Shown here: positions 21,803 to 33,695 of the stretch, in pieces | Layout: every line of letters starts with the position of its first letter | Numbering within the stretch: the stretch's first letter is position 1 | NCBI RefSeq assembly: GCF_910594005.1 | Contig: NC_057831.1 | Span: forward strand, 39,948,001 to 40,012,000 | Direction of reading: 5' to 3' | Length of the DNA: 64,000 bases | Origin: Cervus elaphus | Taxonomy: Eukaryota > Chordata > Mammalia > Artiodactyla > Cervidae | Notes under the pieces: model-generated | Told to the model about the DNA's origin: nothing | The model's input: only the letters and a program-made list of their open reading frames with translations | The model's database searches: none | Program-made: the position numbers and the translations under genes

Positions 21803-22759
21803 TAATTTAACACACGCCATGAAGCACTTGGAAATGTAATAAAAACCCTATTTATCACTAGCAAAGCTTATAGTCAAAGCATTCACCCGTGACTCAGCTG
21901 TTTCTTGCAGCCTCTGATTTAAAGTGTGTCTTTATCAAGAAGAGCATAGAGATTTTTATTTTAGGGACTATTTAAGGCAGAGACCTTGAGCGTTTTTGCA
22001 ATGAAAGGTTCCTTTTTTCATTTTCCTAGAATTTTGGTATCATGGATAGTTGGGACAAATAGGCTTGATTTCTGAGCAGAGTAGGAGAGACAAAGCTAAT
22101 GCTGGCCATTCACATACCAGCAACAGAACATGGCAGGAAGGTGCGAATGGTAACCAGTCTGAGTAATGGTAATCTAGTGCATATTTTATATTTGAGGCCA
22201 TCTATATTTTCATTCTAGTATTAGTAGTTTTCTATAATTATACTGCTATTGTTACTACTGAAATTCCAGCTACTACCACCACTGCTTGTCAATCATTGGA
22301 AATTCACAATGTGCTATGCTTTTGTATATTCATTCAAAAAATATGCATCTAATCCTTGCTATGTACAGAACATTGTGTTAAGTGAATACTCTTTAACATG
22401 GATTTGCTTTTCCAGTGTTGAGCACTTTTCATAATTAAGTTGTTTTATATATCTATATTTCAGATCTTGAAGACGTAATCATGGGTGGTTATTCAATATT
22501 TCCATTTAATAAGTATATACTTTCATAGCAAACAGAAGGCAGAATATACAGTGAAAATTTACATGTACATATGTGGGGCAAAGAAGCATCCAGTGATTAG
22601 GGCAAACTAGAAAAGGCTTAAAGGTTACAAAAGAGGAACATGGTATCTTTTTTCCAATACATCCTGAGCAGAACAAGGACAATCTTCCATAATGCACAAC
22701 TTTTACTAACTCAGTGTGCGTTGAGTACCTATTGTGCTAACAATAGTGTTATGGGCTTT
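21803..22759. other. Unrecognised sequence
   Basis: No gene recognised. The last 50 bases (tgcgttgagtacctattgtg) hint at an old MIR/L2-type repeat. Confidence 0.4.
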
Positions 22760-22988
22760 GTAAATTATTTTTTATTATGTGAAAATTATAGAAAATAGAT
22801 CACATCCTCCTGTAATAAATGATACAGAGAGATCCTGGGTATCATTTACCCAGTTTCCTCCAATTATGACTTCTTGCAAAACTCCAGTGTAATGTCTCAA
22901 TCACGATCTTGACATTAATTTAGTCAAGATGTAGAACTTTTCTATCACCACAATGATCACTCATATTGTCTTCTTGTAAATACAACCT

Positions 22989-23226
22989 TTTTTTTTTTTA
23001 ATTGTTGTTGTTTAGTCGCTAAATCCTGTCTGATTCTTTGTGACCCCATGTACTATACAGTCTGCCAGACTCTTCTGTCCATGGGATTTCCCAGGCAAGA
23101 AGACTTGGAATGAGTTGCCATTTCCTTCTCCAGGGGATCTTCCTGACCCAGGGATCGAACCTGCGTCTCTTGCATCTGCTGCATTGGCAGGCAGATTCTT
23201 TACCACTGAGCCACCAGGGAAGCCCA
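22989..23226 (-). mobile_element. Bov-tA SINE inside the old L1
   Basis: The plus strand starts with poly(T) and 'ttgttgttgtttagtcgcta' and ends with the head 'ccaccagggaagccc'. It interrupts L1 3' UTR text that continues as 'aaatattccttaacccatga' and onward to 'tttctacaactttgtcattt'. No convincing target-site duplication is visible. Confidence 0.92.
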
Positions 23227-26200
23227 TCACCAAATATTCCTTAACCCATGACAACAACCCCTATTCTAAAATTTCTACAACTTTGTCATTTCAAGCATGA
23301 TATGCAAATAGAATTGTATACTATGTAACCATTTTGGTATTGGCTTTTCTGCTGAGCATAATTCTCTAGAGATTCACCCAGGTCATTTTGTATCTCAATG
23401 GGCCATTTGTTTTCATTGCAGTTGCATTCCCATGGTATGGATGCACAGCCATTTAACCATTCATCCGTTGAAGAACATCTGGTTGTTTCCAGCTTTGAGC
23501 TATTAAAAATATAGCTGCCATCAACATTCACATATAGGTTTTTGTAGAAATGTTAAGTTTTCATTTCTCCGGAATCACTGCCTAGGAGGGCAACTGCTGA
23601 AGAGAGTGGCAGTTGCAGATTTAGATTTTTAAGAAGATGCCAAATTGTTTTTAGAGTGCTGCATCATTTTACATTCCTACCCACAGTGAATGAATGCTCC
23701 AGTTTTTCTGCATACTCTCCAGCATTTGGTATTGTCATTATTTTTTAAATTTTATTCATACTGATGTGTGTGTACTGATAACTCACTGGAATTTTAATTT
23801 GCATTTTCCTACTGGTAATTGATGGTTAATATCTTTTCATGGGCTTATTTACCATCTGTATATCCTTTTCAAGTGTAATGTTTCTTCATGCCTTTTCCCC
23901 GCTAGATGATTACTTTTCTTTTTTTTTTTTTTTTTTTTAAGCAGTTGCGTTTTGAGAGTTTTTTTATAGTTTAGATACAGTTTTTCATTCTATACGTGAT
24001 TTTAAATTATTTTCCTCAAGTCTGTATCTTGTCTTATCACCCACCTTACAGGTCCTTTCACAATGCAAAAGGTATTAATTTTAAAGCAATCCAATTTATC
24101 AATTCTTCGTTTTTGTGTGTGCTTTTGGTATTAAGTCTACGAATTCTTGCCTAGACATAGATCCTAAAGATTGTCATCTATTTCTTTCCAGAGTTTTACA
24201 AATTTACATTTTATGTATAAATTATGATTCATTTTGAGGTAATTATGTGTAAAATGTGAGATTTTAATTGATTCGCTTCGGGGTTTTTTGTTAGTTTTGC
24301 CAAAAATGTTCCAGCATTGTTTTTTGAAAAGGCTATCTTTCCTCTGCAAAATTTATTCTGTACCTTTAGCAAAAGACAGTAAGGCATACCTATGTGCGTC
24401 TGCATGTGGTTCTCAGTTCTTCTCCAATGATTTTTGTGTCTAATCTCTTGCCAACACTACACACATGGTTACTGCAGCTATATAATGTCTTGAAATAGGG
24501 TAAAGCAATTCCTCCTACATTATGCTTTCCCTTTCAGACTTGTTTAGCTATTTCAGTTCTTTGCCCTTCAAGACAAATTATAAAATATTTTTGCCTATAT
24601 GCACAAAAATCTTGTGGTGATATTGATTGGAATTGTATTAGACCAGTATATCACATTGGAAAGTATTAATGCTTTTAGTATGTGAGTCTCCCCATCATAA
24701 ATACTGTACAAATCTCTCCATTTTTCATAGATTTTCTTTGAACTTTTTATCAGTGTGCTGTGGTTTTTATCCTACAACAGCTGCAAAGGTTTTATTATAT
24801 TTAAGCTTAAGTATTTAATTTTTAAAATGATTATAAATATATTGCATAATTTTGTATTTTGTGTGTATAATTTGATTGCTATATAGAGTATTAATATAGA
24901 AATATTAACTGATTTTTATATGTTTATCTTGCATGTTCTTGTTAATCTTACTTGTAAGTGCTATGAGTTTTTGAATAGAATCTGTAAGAATTTTCATGGA
25001 GGTGATGTTATCTGCAAATAAAAACAGATATAAATCTTTCATTTTGAATCTCTATCCCTATTAATTTCCTTTTCCAGCCTCATTGCATTTCTTAGAGCTT
25101 CTAAGACTCTGTTAAAAGAGAGGGTTGAGAGTAGATTCCTTGCCTTGTTTCTGATCTTCATGATTGAATATCACGTTAGCTGAAGGGATTTTTACAGATG
25201 TTCTTAATTAAATTGAAGAAGTTTCTCTTTAGTCCCATTTTTCTGAGACTCTTAGCATGATAAGCTGTTAAAGTCTGTCAAATGTTTTTTAGCACTAATT
25301 GATATGATCATGTTCTTATTCAGCCTGTCCATATTGTGGATCATGTTGAATGGTTTTTGAGTACCAAACAGCCATATGTCTCTGGAATAATCCCACTTAA
25401 TTATGGGATAACTATATTTTTGCATATCATTTTCATATGTTAATGAATTCTATTTACAAAAATTTACTAAAGATTTAGTGTATATATTCATGAATATATC
25501 TGTATATAATCATGCATATATTCATATATATTCATTTTCAAAGTGTTCAGTAGTTCTCTTATAATATCTTTGCTTTGTTGTCTATGCTTGGTACCAGGGT
25601 AATACTTGCTTCATAAAAGTACTCTCTCCTCCTCTAAGTCCTGAAGGAAATTGTGTCAAATTTGTGTAAGTCTTCTTTAAACATTTGCTAGAATTCAAAC
25701 ATTAGGGTAACTAGGCCTCTTTTATAAGAGTTTTAAGCTATACATTAAATTTTCTTAATAAAAGGATATTCAAATTATTAGCTTCATATTAGGTGATTTG
25801 TGAAAGTTTGTATTTTTTAAGGAATTGGTCCATTTCATCTGTCAAATTGTTATGTGTAAGGTTGCTTGTAGTAATTCCTTATTAACTTTTCAATAGCTAC
25901 CATGTCTGCATTTATATCCTCTGCTTTGCTTCTTTTATTGTTCATTCTTGCCTTTTCTTTCTTTGTATGTCTTGCTAGAGGTTTGTCGATTTTATTAATC
26001 TATTTGAATAATAAGATTGTTTCCTTGACTTTTTTCTATTCTTTCTCTCTTTTTTAGTTTCATTGATTTCTGCTCTTATCTTCAGTATTTTCATTTTCTA
26101 TATGCTTGAGGCTTATTCTGTTCTTTTTCTCAGCTTTTGAATTATTGATTTGAAACTTTTCTGCTTTGCTAATATATGCATTTAGTACTTTAAATTTCCC

Positions 26201-27002
26201 TTTCAGTACTATGTTAATTGTGTCTCACAAGTCCCATACATTTTTTTTTTCATTTTCATTTAGTTCAATGGGTATTTTTGCTTCCCTTCAGAATTCTTCA
26301 TTGATCCATGAATTATTTATAAATGTGCTATTTAGTTTCTAAGTATTTGGAGACAATCCTGTTATCATTCTCCTTGAATTGTAGCTCCATGATTCTGCAA
26401 GTTGTGATGTTTGCCAAATTTGTGATTTTAGGCCATTATTTTTTCCAAATACATTTTCAGCTGACCCTTTTCTTCCTTTCTTCTGGGACTTTGATCACAC
26501 AAACATAAAATCTTTTTATATAGTTTCACATGCATCTGAAATTCTGTTCATTTTGCTTTGCTTTGTTTTCGGTCTATTTTTTCTCAGTGGTTCAGACTGA
26601 AAATTTTCTCTTATAATGTCATCAAGCTCACTGAATCTCTCCATTTTGCTGTTGAGCCCATACAATGAAATGTTCTAAAATTTGGCTACTATATTTTTGA
26701 GTTACAAATTATATTTGGTTCCTCTTTCTATCTTCTATTTACATGCTGAGACTTTCTGTTTTTTCATTTATGTCAAGCATGGTCATAGTTTCTAATTGAA
26801 ACATTTTTATGATGGCTGCTTTAAAACTCCTCATCAGATCATTTTAATATCTGTATCTTCCCAGTGGTAGCATTTGTTGAGTGCTATTTCTTATTCATTT
26901 AGAAATCTTCCTGAGTTTTTTCAATAAGCGATTTTTCATTGAAATCTGGACACTTTGGCATTATGTATAAGACCTTGGATCTTATTTATACCTTTTCTTT
27001 AA

Positions 27003-29065
27003 TTAAAGTATAGCAAGAATACACAGAAGAACTGTACAAAAAAGATCTTCATGACCCAGATAATCATGATGGTGTGATCCCTAATCTAGAGTCAGACATC
27101 CGGGAATGTGAAGTCAAGTGGGCCTTAGAAAGCATCACTACGAACAAAGCTAGTGGATGTGATGGAATTCCAGTTGAGCTATTTCAAATCCTGAAAGGTG
27201 ATGCTGTGAAAGTGCTGCACTCAATATGCCAGCAAATTTGGAAAACTCAGCAGTGGCCACAGGACTGGAAAATGTTAGTTTTCATTCCAATCCCAAACAA
27301 TGCTCAAACTACCACACTTTGCACTCATCTCACACGCTAGTAAAGTAATGCTCAAAATTTTCCAAGCCAGGCTTCAGCAATACATGAACTGTGAACTTCC
27401 AGATGTTCAAGCTGGATTTAGAAAAGGCAGAGGAACCAGAGATCAAATTGCCAACATCCACTGGATCATCGAAAAAGCAAAAGAGTTCCAGAAAAACATC
27501 TATTTCTGGTTTACTGACTACACCAAAGCCTTTTACTGTGTGGATCACAATAAACTGTGGAAAATTCTGAAAAAGATGGGAATGGGAATACCAGACCACC
27601 TGACCTGCCTCTTGAGAAACCTATAAGCAGGTCAGGAAGGAACAGTTAGAACTGGACATGGAACAACAGACTGGTTCCAAACTGGGAAAGGAGTACATCA
27701 AGGTTGTATATTGTAGCCTTGCTTATTTAAATTATATGCAGAGCACATCATGCGAAATGCCAGACTGGATGAAGCACAAGGTGGAATCAAGATTGCTGGG
27801 AGAAATATCAATAACCTCAGATATGCAGATGACACCACCCTTATGGCAGAAAGCAAAGAACTAAAGAGCCTCTTTTTGAAAGTGAAAGAGAGTGAAAAGG
27901 CTGACTTAAAACTCAACATGCAGAAAACTAAGATCATGGCATCTGGTCCCATTACTTCATGGGAAATAGATGGGGAAACAGTGGAAACAGTGGCAGACTT
28001 CATTTTGGGGGGCTCTGAAATCACTGCAGATGGTGACTGTAGCCATGAAATTAAAAGACACTTACTCCTTGGAAGGAAAGTTATGACCAACCTAGACAGA
28101 ATATTAAAAAGCAGAGACATTACTTTGCCAACAAAGATCCATCTAGTCAAGGCTATGGTTTTTTCAGTGGTCATGTATGGATGTGAGAATTGGACTGTGA
28201 AGAAAGCTGAGCACTGAAAAATTGATGCTTTTGAACTGTGGTGTTGGAGAAGACTCTTGAGAGTCCCTCGGACTGCAAGGAGATCCAACCAGTCCCTTCT
28301 AAAGGAGATCAGTCCTGGGTGTTCATTGGAAGGACTGATGCTGAAGCTGAAACTCCAATACTTTGGCCACTTGATGCGAAGAGTTGACTCATTGGAAAAG
28401 ACCCTGATGCTGGGAGGGATTGGGGGCAGGAGGAGAAGGGGACGACAGAGGATGAGATGGCTGGATGGCATCACCGACTCGATGGGCATGAGTTTGAGTA
28501 AACTCCAGGAGTTTTTGATGGACAGGGCAGCCTGGCATGCTGCGATTCATGGGGTCGCAAAGAGTCAGACAGGACTGAGCGACTGAACTGAACTGAACTG
28601 AGTTACAATATTGTGCCAATCTCTGCCTATAGCAATGTGACTTAGTTCTAAACATTCTTTTTAAAAATATTCTTTTCCATTATGGTTTTTCCCAGGGGAT
28701 TGAATATAGTTCCCTGTGCTGTACAGTAGAACCTTATTATTCGTCTGCTGTAAATGTAATTGTTTGCATCTACTAACCCCAATTCCCAGTCTCTCTCTCT
28801 CTCTCTTTCTCTCTCCCCCTTCTCCTTGGCAATCACCAGACTGGTCTCTAAGCCCTTGAGTCTATTTCTGTTCAACAGAGAGGTTTATTTCTGTCATATT
28901 TTAGATTCTACATATAAGTGATAGCACATGGTATTTTTCTTTCTCTTTCTGACTTCACTTAATCTGATAATTTCTAGTTGTGTCTGTGTTGCTGCAAATG
29001 GCATTATTTTATTCTTAAATATGGCTGAGTAGTATTCCATTGTATATACATATCACATCTTCTTC
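27003..29065 (-). mobile_element. Younger 5'-truncated ruminant L1 end, split by BovB
   Basis: The parts 27003-27013 ('attaaagtatag') and 28601-29065 join into a single antisense L1 3' end: 'agttacaatattgtgccaat', 'ttcttttccattatggtttt', 'ttgaatatagttccctgtgc', 'gctgagtagtattccattgt'. The insertion is flanked by 26976-27002 and 29066-29092, 27-base segments differing at two positions and sharing exactly ttatttatacctttt (26982-26996 and 29072-29086). A (TC)n run is internal at about 28789-28812. Confidence 0.88.
27014..28600 (+). mobile_element. BovB LINE, 3' half with broken reverse transcriptase
   Basis: The copy starts within the RT N-terminal part and runs to the tail ctgaactgaactgaactg. 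Fragments in phase order are 27074-27340, 27300-27626 and a long frame 27750-28586. The last holds the RT catalytic motif YADD (27822-27833), the later DITLPTK segment, the zinc-binding-like ELWCWRRLLRVPRT block and the C-terminal DGITDSMGMSLSKL. A single stop, TGA at 28215-28217, interrupts it where intact relatives have an arginine CGA codon, so it looks like CpG decay. A deletion near 27297 and a frameshift near 27740 also disable it. Confidence 0.95.
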
Positions 29066-29651
29066 TGGATGTTATTTATACCTTTTGTTTAACATGTTTC
29101 TTCTGTTATGGATTCTGTAGGAAAGGGGGGACACTGCCTCTTTACTGCCACCTGGAGATAGAATTCTAATCTATTATTTCTGTCTCCACTGAAAGCCGAT
29201 GGGGGAAGCCTACCTCTTATCGCTGATCTCAGGTGGGAGCACAACTCTCCACTCTGCCTCTGCTGCACTGCCCTGAATAGAAACATGAGGAGAGACTCGT
29301 GCCTGTTTCCTAGGGAATCTGCATTGACATGCCCAGAGGGTAGACTGCTTACTGCTGGGTGGCCGGGCATGTCCTAACTCTCCACCAGGCCTCCCCTGAT
29401 ACCAGTTCTCAAGGAGAGGGCACAGGATTACTTCTCACTGGGAGCTGCAAGTCCAGGCAGGCTTGCCACATGGTCTCCACAAGCATCATGGGGAGCATCG
29501 TCATTACAGTTCAGAGAGGATGGCTATCCCAACACCCACTCTCTGACACCAGCTCAGCAGGGGCACTGATATATCTCATTACAACCTGACAGCACTGAAA
29601 TCTAGGTTGTCCACTCAGCTTTTGTTAAAGGAGTGGAGCGGGACCTCAGTG

Positions 29652-29678
29652 GTGTGTGTGTGTGTGTGTGTGTGTGTG
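29652..29678. repeat. (GT)n microsatellite
   Basis: About 13 GT units, then gagtgag. It lies within the 5' part of the old L1. Confidence 0.95.
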
Positions 29679-29948
29679 AGTGAGTTTTGGCTGGAGTAGA
29701 GCAGTTATTTTCCAAAAGTGTCCTACTGTGCTATGCTTCCCCTTTCCTGTTTTTTGATTAAGGAAAGCGGTTTCTCTTGGTCTCATTTTTTGGTCTGTAT
29801 TCAGTGTTTCTGGGCTGTTGTTGTCTTCTCCAGCATTCGGTCTGGGTGATATGAGGCACAAAGAAAATTCAGGGATACACTACTTTATCATTTTTTTAGT
29901 TCCAACATCCCTAGCTGGTGTCTCTTCTCTCTACCTTTCAGAGTCTCC

Positions 29949-30050
29949 GTGTGTGTGTGTGTATGATATATTAATGCAATCATAATATATATCATATATA
30001 ATGGATATAATAAATATAATATATAATGCAATATATATTATGATTTTATT
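29949..30050. repeat. AT-rich block with a perfect 15-base inverted repeat
   Basis: A short (GT)n run (29949-29962) is followed by AT-rich sequence. Segment 29978-29992 (aatcataatatatat) is exactly complementary to 30031-30045 (atatatattatgatt), separated by 38 bases that are themselves AT-rich. This could extrude as a hairpin. It is probably a mutated dinucleotide array. Confidence 0.85.
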
Positions 30051-30057
30051 TCTTACA

Positions 30058-30165
30058 TTTATTCAACAAATATTTATTGTGAAACCTAGTAAATGCTGAT
30101 GATACAAATGACTAAATTTCTACCTTTAAGGTGACTACAGTCCAGTGAGGAAGATGGATGTTAAA
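30058..30165 (+). repeat. Ancient mammalian repeat, L2/MIR class
   Basis: 'tttattcaacaaatatttat' then 'gatgatacaaatgactaaat' and 'aaggtgactacagtccagtg' follow a common mammalian order: start of growth motif, then 'cacagtctagtgg'-like text. Subfamily not assigned. Confidence 0.45.
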
Positions 30166-31789
30166 TGATACCTCACAAAATTATTAGTTACAGTTAAACT
30201 AAGCTGTACTATAAAGCCAGCATATGGGAAAATATAGGGAGCCTAACCTAAATATAGGAAACTTAGTTTTACACAATATTTTAAATAATATACATGGATT
30301 ATAAATACTTTTATGATATTGAAATAGTCTATTTTTCCATGCAATTATGGAGTAGAGTAACAACATTCAACTTTTCAAATAAATAAACACAAGGCAAATA
30401 GTATTAATGCCTAATAAACTTATTATGTAATGGCAGTTGAAAAAAGGCTCATGAATGTTGAATCACAAATTCAGAACTTAAGGATATTTCTGGGTAGTGC
30501 ATTCCTATGCTTTCAAGGTTGTTATAATAAATAACAACTACTTTTTCTCCCAGAATACTGACACAAATAAGCCAAAATTCTAGGCTGAGTGAAATTTGGT
30601 TATATTCCAGTAGCATGATTCTTAACATATTTGTGCTTATGAAACTCTTCGGTGACACCATACTACTTCATTATGGAAAGTTCAGATACTTTATTTGTCT
30701 TTGGATTGGGTTGACTTCATTGTCTACCATCATCCAAAGAACATGATGACATTTTTAATTTGATGGACTGCTGAGAAACCACAGCAGGATATAGACCAAC
30801 CCATCAAAAGTGAATTGAGGATTTCATTGATGTGGAGAGCTAATTATGTGACTATGGGGAGTGGGACACTGAAATCCATATGACTCTTTAGAGCTCACTC
30901 TGTAGGCTAGCCCTCGCGAGGTATAATAAATGACAGTGACGTGTTCTCTGCCCTTACCAAGGTGCTGCCTAGTCTTTCTCTGTTAGAAGTCAACCTCAGA
31001 GATGCTCCCTCCCCCAAAACGAAGAGTTCAGAGAATGGCAGGAATATTGTCTTTCACAGATCATGGAGCAGTCTCCAGTTTGCTTATGCTGAGAACCTGT
31101 CTTCAGATGCTTCACTGACTCCTTCTCTATGCTTGTCTTGTGTTCAGCTATTTTAGAAATAACACCAACTACTTGTATGTATGTATGTGTATATATGTGA
31201 ATGGCTGTGGATATATAATATATAAGTACATACTTGTTTATTGATACACTTTATACACACAGTTTGTTTAAAATTCCCTAAGAACAAATCAATTCTATGA
31301 AATTATGGTAAAGGTTACTAAACATAGAGAGCCTGGGTTTCAATTCAATTTCTGTGACTTGAGCAACTGATGTAAAGATTTCATAAGAAATACCTGCTAC
31401 TATGCTTTTTAAAGAGTTGTTTAGTAAATGTTGATATCTTATTTTTTTACTGCCTGATATCTGTAATATCCTTGACCTTCCTCATCTTTACTGAGCCTGA
31501 GAAGTTCTTCCTAAGGGCACAATGTGCTTTTATCTACCTTATAAGCCTCTTTTCTCACCTTCACACCATGTTGAAATATTTGGCTTTAATTTATAATTTT
31601 GGAGTATGAAACCCTTGGTTCTCCACTCCCAAATACATATTTTAGGATGGCTGATCCTTACCTCTGTTCTCACTGCTCACATTCTTGACTGAACCAGCCC
31701 TATTGTGTCTCTAGATCAAATTCTGCCATTTTTTCAGAGCCTATTGAGGGATTTTAGGAAAGAAGTAACATTTCACTTGGGCCTCAATT
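30166..31789. other. Unrecognised sequence
   Basis: No gene or confident repeat. A (GTAT)n-type patch lies at about 31173-31200, and AT-rich runs follow to 31255. A 71-codon frame at 30941-31156 has no recognisable domain. Confidence 0.45.
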
Positions 31790-32015
31790 AAGTGAAATAC
31801 AAGACATTGAGTTATATATGTTATGGGCTTTACCTCATTTAATTCTCACAACCTTATTATCTCGGTATTACCATAATCACTTAAAAATGAATAGATGCCC
31901 AAAGAAATTACTCATATAAAGTCATGTATTTAGAAAACATCAAATCAGAACTTAGATTTAGTTTGCATGACTTCAAAGTGCTTTAAGTTCTCATCCCCTA
32001 CCATTTTGCTTTTTA
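31790..32015 (+). repeat. MIR SINE
   Basis: 'tacctcatttaattctcaca' followed by 'accttattatctcggtatta', 'agatgcccaaagaaattact' and 'aaatcagaacttagatttag' follow MIR in order. Confidence 0.65.
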
Positions 32016-32034
32016 AAATAAATTGATGACTTTG

Positions 32035-32461
32035 TTATTGTTTACTCTCCAAGTTGTGTCTGAGTCTCTTGCAACCCCATGAACTTTAGCCCTCCAGGCT
32101 CCTCTGTCAATGTAATTTCCCAGACAAGAATACTGGAAAGTGAAAGTGAAAATTGCTCAGTTGTGTCCAACTCTTTTGCAACCCCATGGACTGTAGTCTG
32201 CCAGGTTCCTCTGCCCATGGAATCCTCCAGGTCAGAATACTGGATTGGGTAGATGTTCCCTTCTCCAGAGGATCGTCTCAACCCAGGAATCCTGCATTGC
32301 AGGCAGATTCTCTACCATCTGAGCCACCAGGGAAACCCAAGAATACCGGAGTGGGTTGCCATTTCCTCTTCCAGAGAATCTTCTCCATCCAGGGTATCGA
32401 ACCCACATCTCCCAAATTGGCAGGTGGATTCTTTACCACTGAACCACCAGGGAAACTAAAA
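32035..32461 (-). mobile_element. Bov-tA SINE, split by a second SINE
   Basis: Outer element in two parts, 32035-32136 and 32338-32461. Left part carries the tail ('gttattgtttactctccaag'), right part the head ('gaaccaccagggaaac'). An exact 11-base target-site duplication, tgatgactttg, flanks the whole at 32024-32034 and 32462-32472. Confidence 0.93.
32137..32337 (-). mobile_element. Bov-tA SINE nested in a Bov-tA SINE
   Basis: Complete inner element in the same orientation as its host. It starts 'aaagtgaaagtgaaaattgc' and ends 'gccaccagggaaac'. The duplicated host text caagaatac is found at 32125-32133 and 32338-32346, immediately flanking, with actgg/accgg differing beyond. The outer copy is therefore older. 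Confidence 0.93.
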
Positions 32462-32639
32462 TGATGACTTTGCCCCTTTTAAAGGAGAAAAATTCTGGTA
32501 GACACCCATTGTTGATTTAAATTATGATCTTGATAATATTTCTTCTTTAATACAAAAGGTATAACTTTTATACTTATAACTTTTGTGCAACCATCAAACC
32601 AAAAGATCTTTCCATTGGATGTTAAAGAGCCTTTTTAAA

Positions 32640-33695
32640 CATACCATGTGCAGAAGTGACCTCCTAATATTTCACTCTATTCCCACACCTACTATTTCTA
32701 GAGTCTTTCCTATTTTGGTTAATGATAAAACCAACATTCTTCCAGTGTTTCAAGTAAAAAATATTGATGCCATCTTTAATTCCTCTTTCTCTTGTTCCCC
32801 ACATCCAGCACATCAGCATATCCTGTTAGCTTTGTTATCCTCAAAATACATTCTTTCAGTAAGCTTTTCTCACAATCCCCACTGTTCTCATCCTGGTTCA
32901 GGTCACTGTTACTTTCTGTCTGAAGTAGCTTCTCTACCTGGCTCTGCGCTTTTGTCCTTGATGCCTTAAATTTCATTTTCAGCACAGTAGTCCAAGGAAT
33001 TCCCTCTAAACTAAATTAGTTCACAATATTTCTCTGCTACAGTTTGCCCAATGGTTTCCACTGGACTCTGAATAGTGTGCTTCTGTTTTTATTGCAAATG
33101 TTATTTCATTTTACTCTGTCCCTTATTTAGATCTTTCCAGCCACATGGACTCCTGTCAAATACACAGATATGCTCTTACCTTGAGGCACTGCTATCTTCT
33201 ATTCCCCTCTGCCAGAAGTGCTCTTCCCTGGTTATCTACTATATGGAAATCCCTTAGATCGTCAATAGAATTTCATCCACTCCAAGAGACCCATCTTGAC
33301 CACATTATTTAAAATTGCAAGTGTTCTCAACCCTTCCTTGTCACTCACCTGATTTTATTTTTCCTCCTATCACTAATCTATCTCACACACTATATATTTT
33401 ACATATTCATATTGTGACTGTCTTCTCTTCCATTGGGCTTCCCTTGTAGCTCAGTCGGTAAACAATCTGCCTGCAGTGCAGGAGATCTGGGTTTGATCCC
33501 CGGGTTGGAAAGATCCCCTGGAGAAGGAAATGGCAACCCACTCCAGTATCCTTGCCTGGAAAATCTCATGGACAGAGGAACCTGGTGCGTTGCAGTCCAT
33601 GGGGTCACAAAGAGTTGGGCACAGCTGAGAGACTAACACTTATTTACTTACCTCTCCCATTATGGCAAAAAATTATACATGGACAAGGATTTTAG
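32640..33695 (+). repeat. L2 LINE relic, interrupted by a SINE
   Basis: Motifs in L2 order include 'ctctgccagaagtgctcttc' (cctggaatgctcttcc type), 'ccatcttgaccacattattt', 'ctcacctgattttatttttc' and, after the SINE, 'acttacctctcccattatgg'. The coding part is unrecognisable. A 128-codon frame at 32583-32969 is not convincingly L2 ORF2 and should be taken as chance. Confidence 0.65.
33435..33638 (+). mobile_element. Bov-tA SINE inside L2
   Basis: Head starts gggcttcccttgtagctcag and the tail ends 'agctgagagactaac'. It splits L2 sequence. Flanks 'tctcttccattgg' and 'cctctcccattatgg' look like a diverged target-site duplication. Confidence 0.92.

Larger units (their letters stand above)
22760..29950 (-). 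mobile_element. Old mammalian L1, about 5 kb of own sequence, heavily interrupted
   Basis: Read antisense, the order runs from 3' UTR to ORF2 and then 5' region. 3' UTR landmarks include 'tcaagatgtagaacttttct' and 'atttcaagcatgatatgcaa'. ORF2-derived landmarks are 'gtgatgttatctgcaaataa' (25004-25023) and 'aataatcccacttaattatg' near 25388-25407. The 5' region lies around 26640-26990 and 29072-29930. All frames are broken, so it is a molecular fossil. Interruptions are a Bov-tA (22989-23226) and an L1/BovB composite (27003-29065). The 5' boundary is uncertain. Confidence 0.8.

Noticed and set aside
27698..28489. 263-codon minus-strand frame as a host gene
   Set aside because: It lies antisense to a BovB reverse-transcriptase fragment and its text is the complement of a repeat; kept only as a finding about antisense openness.
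32583..32969. 128-codon plus-strand frame
   Set aside because: It overlaps the start of an L2 relic and has no motif that I can recognise as coding.
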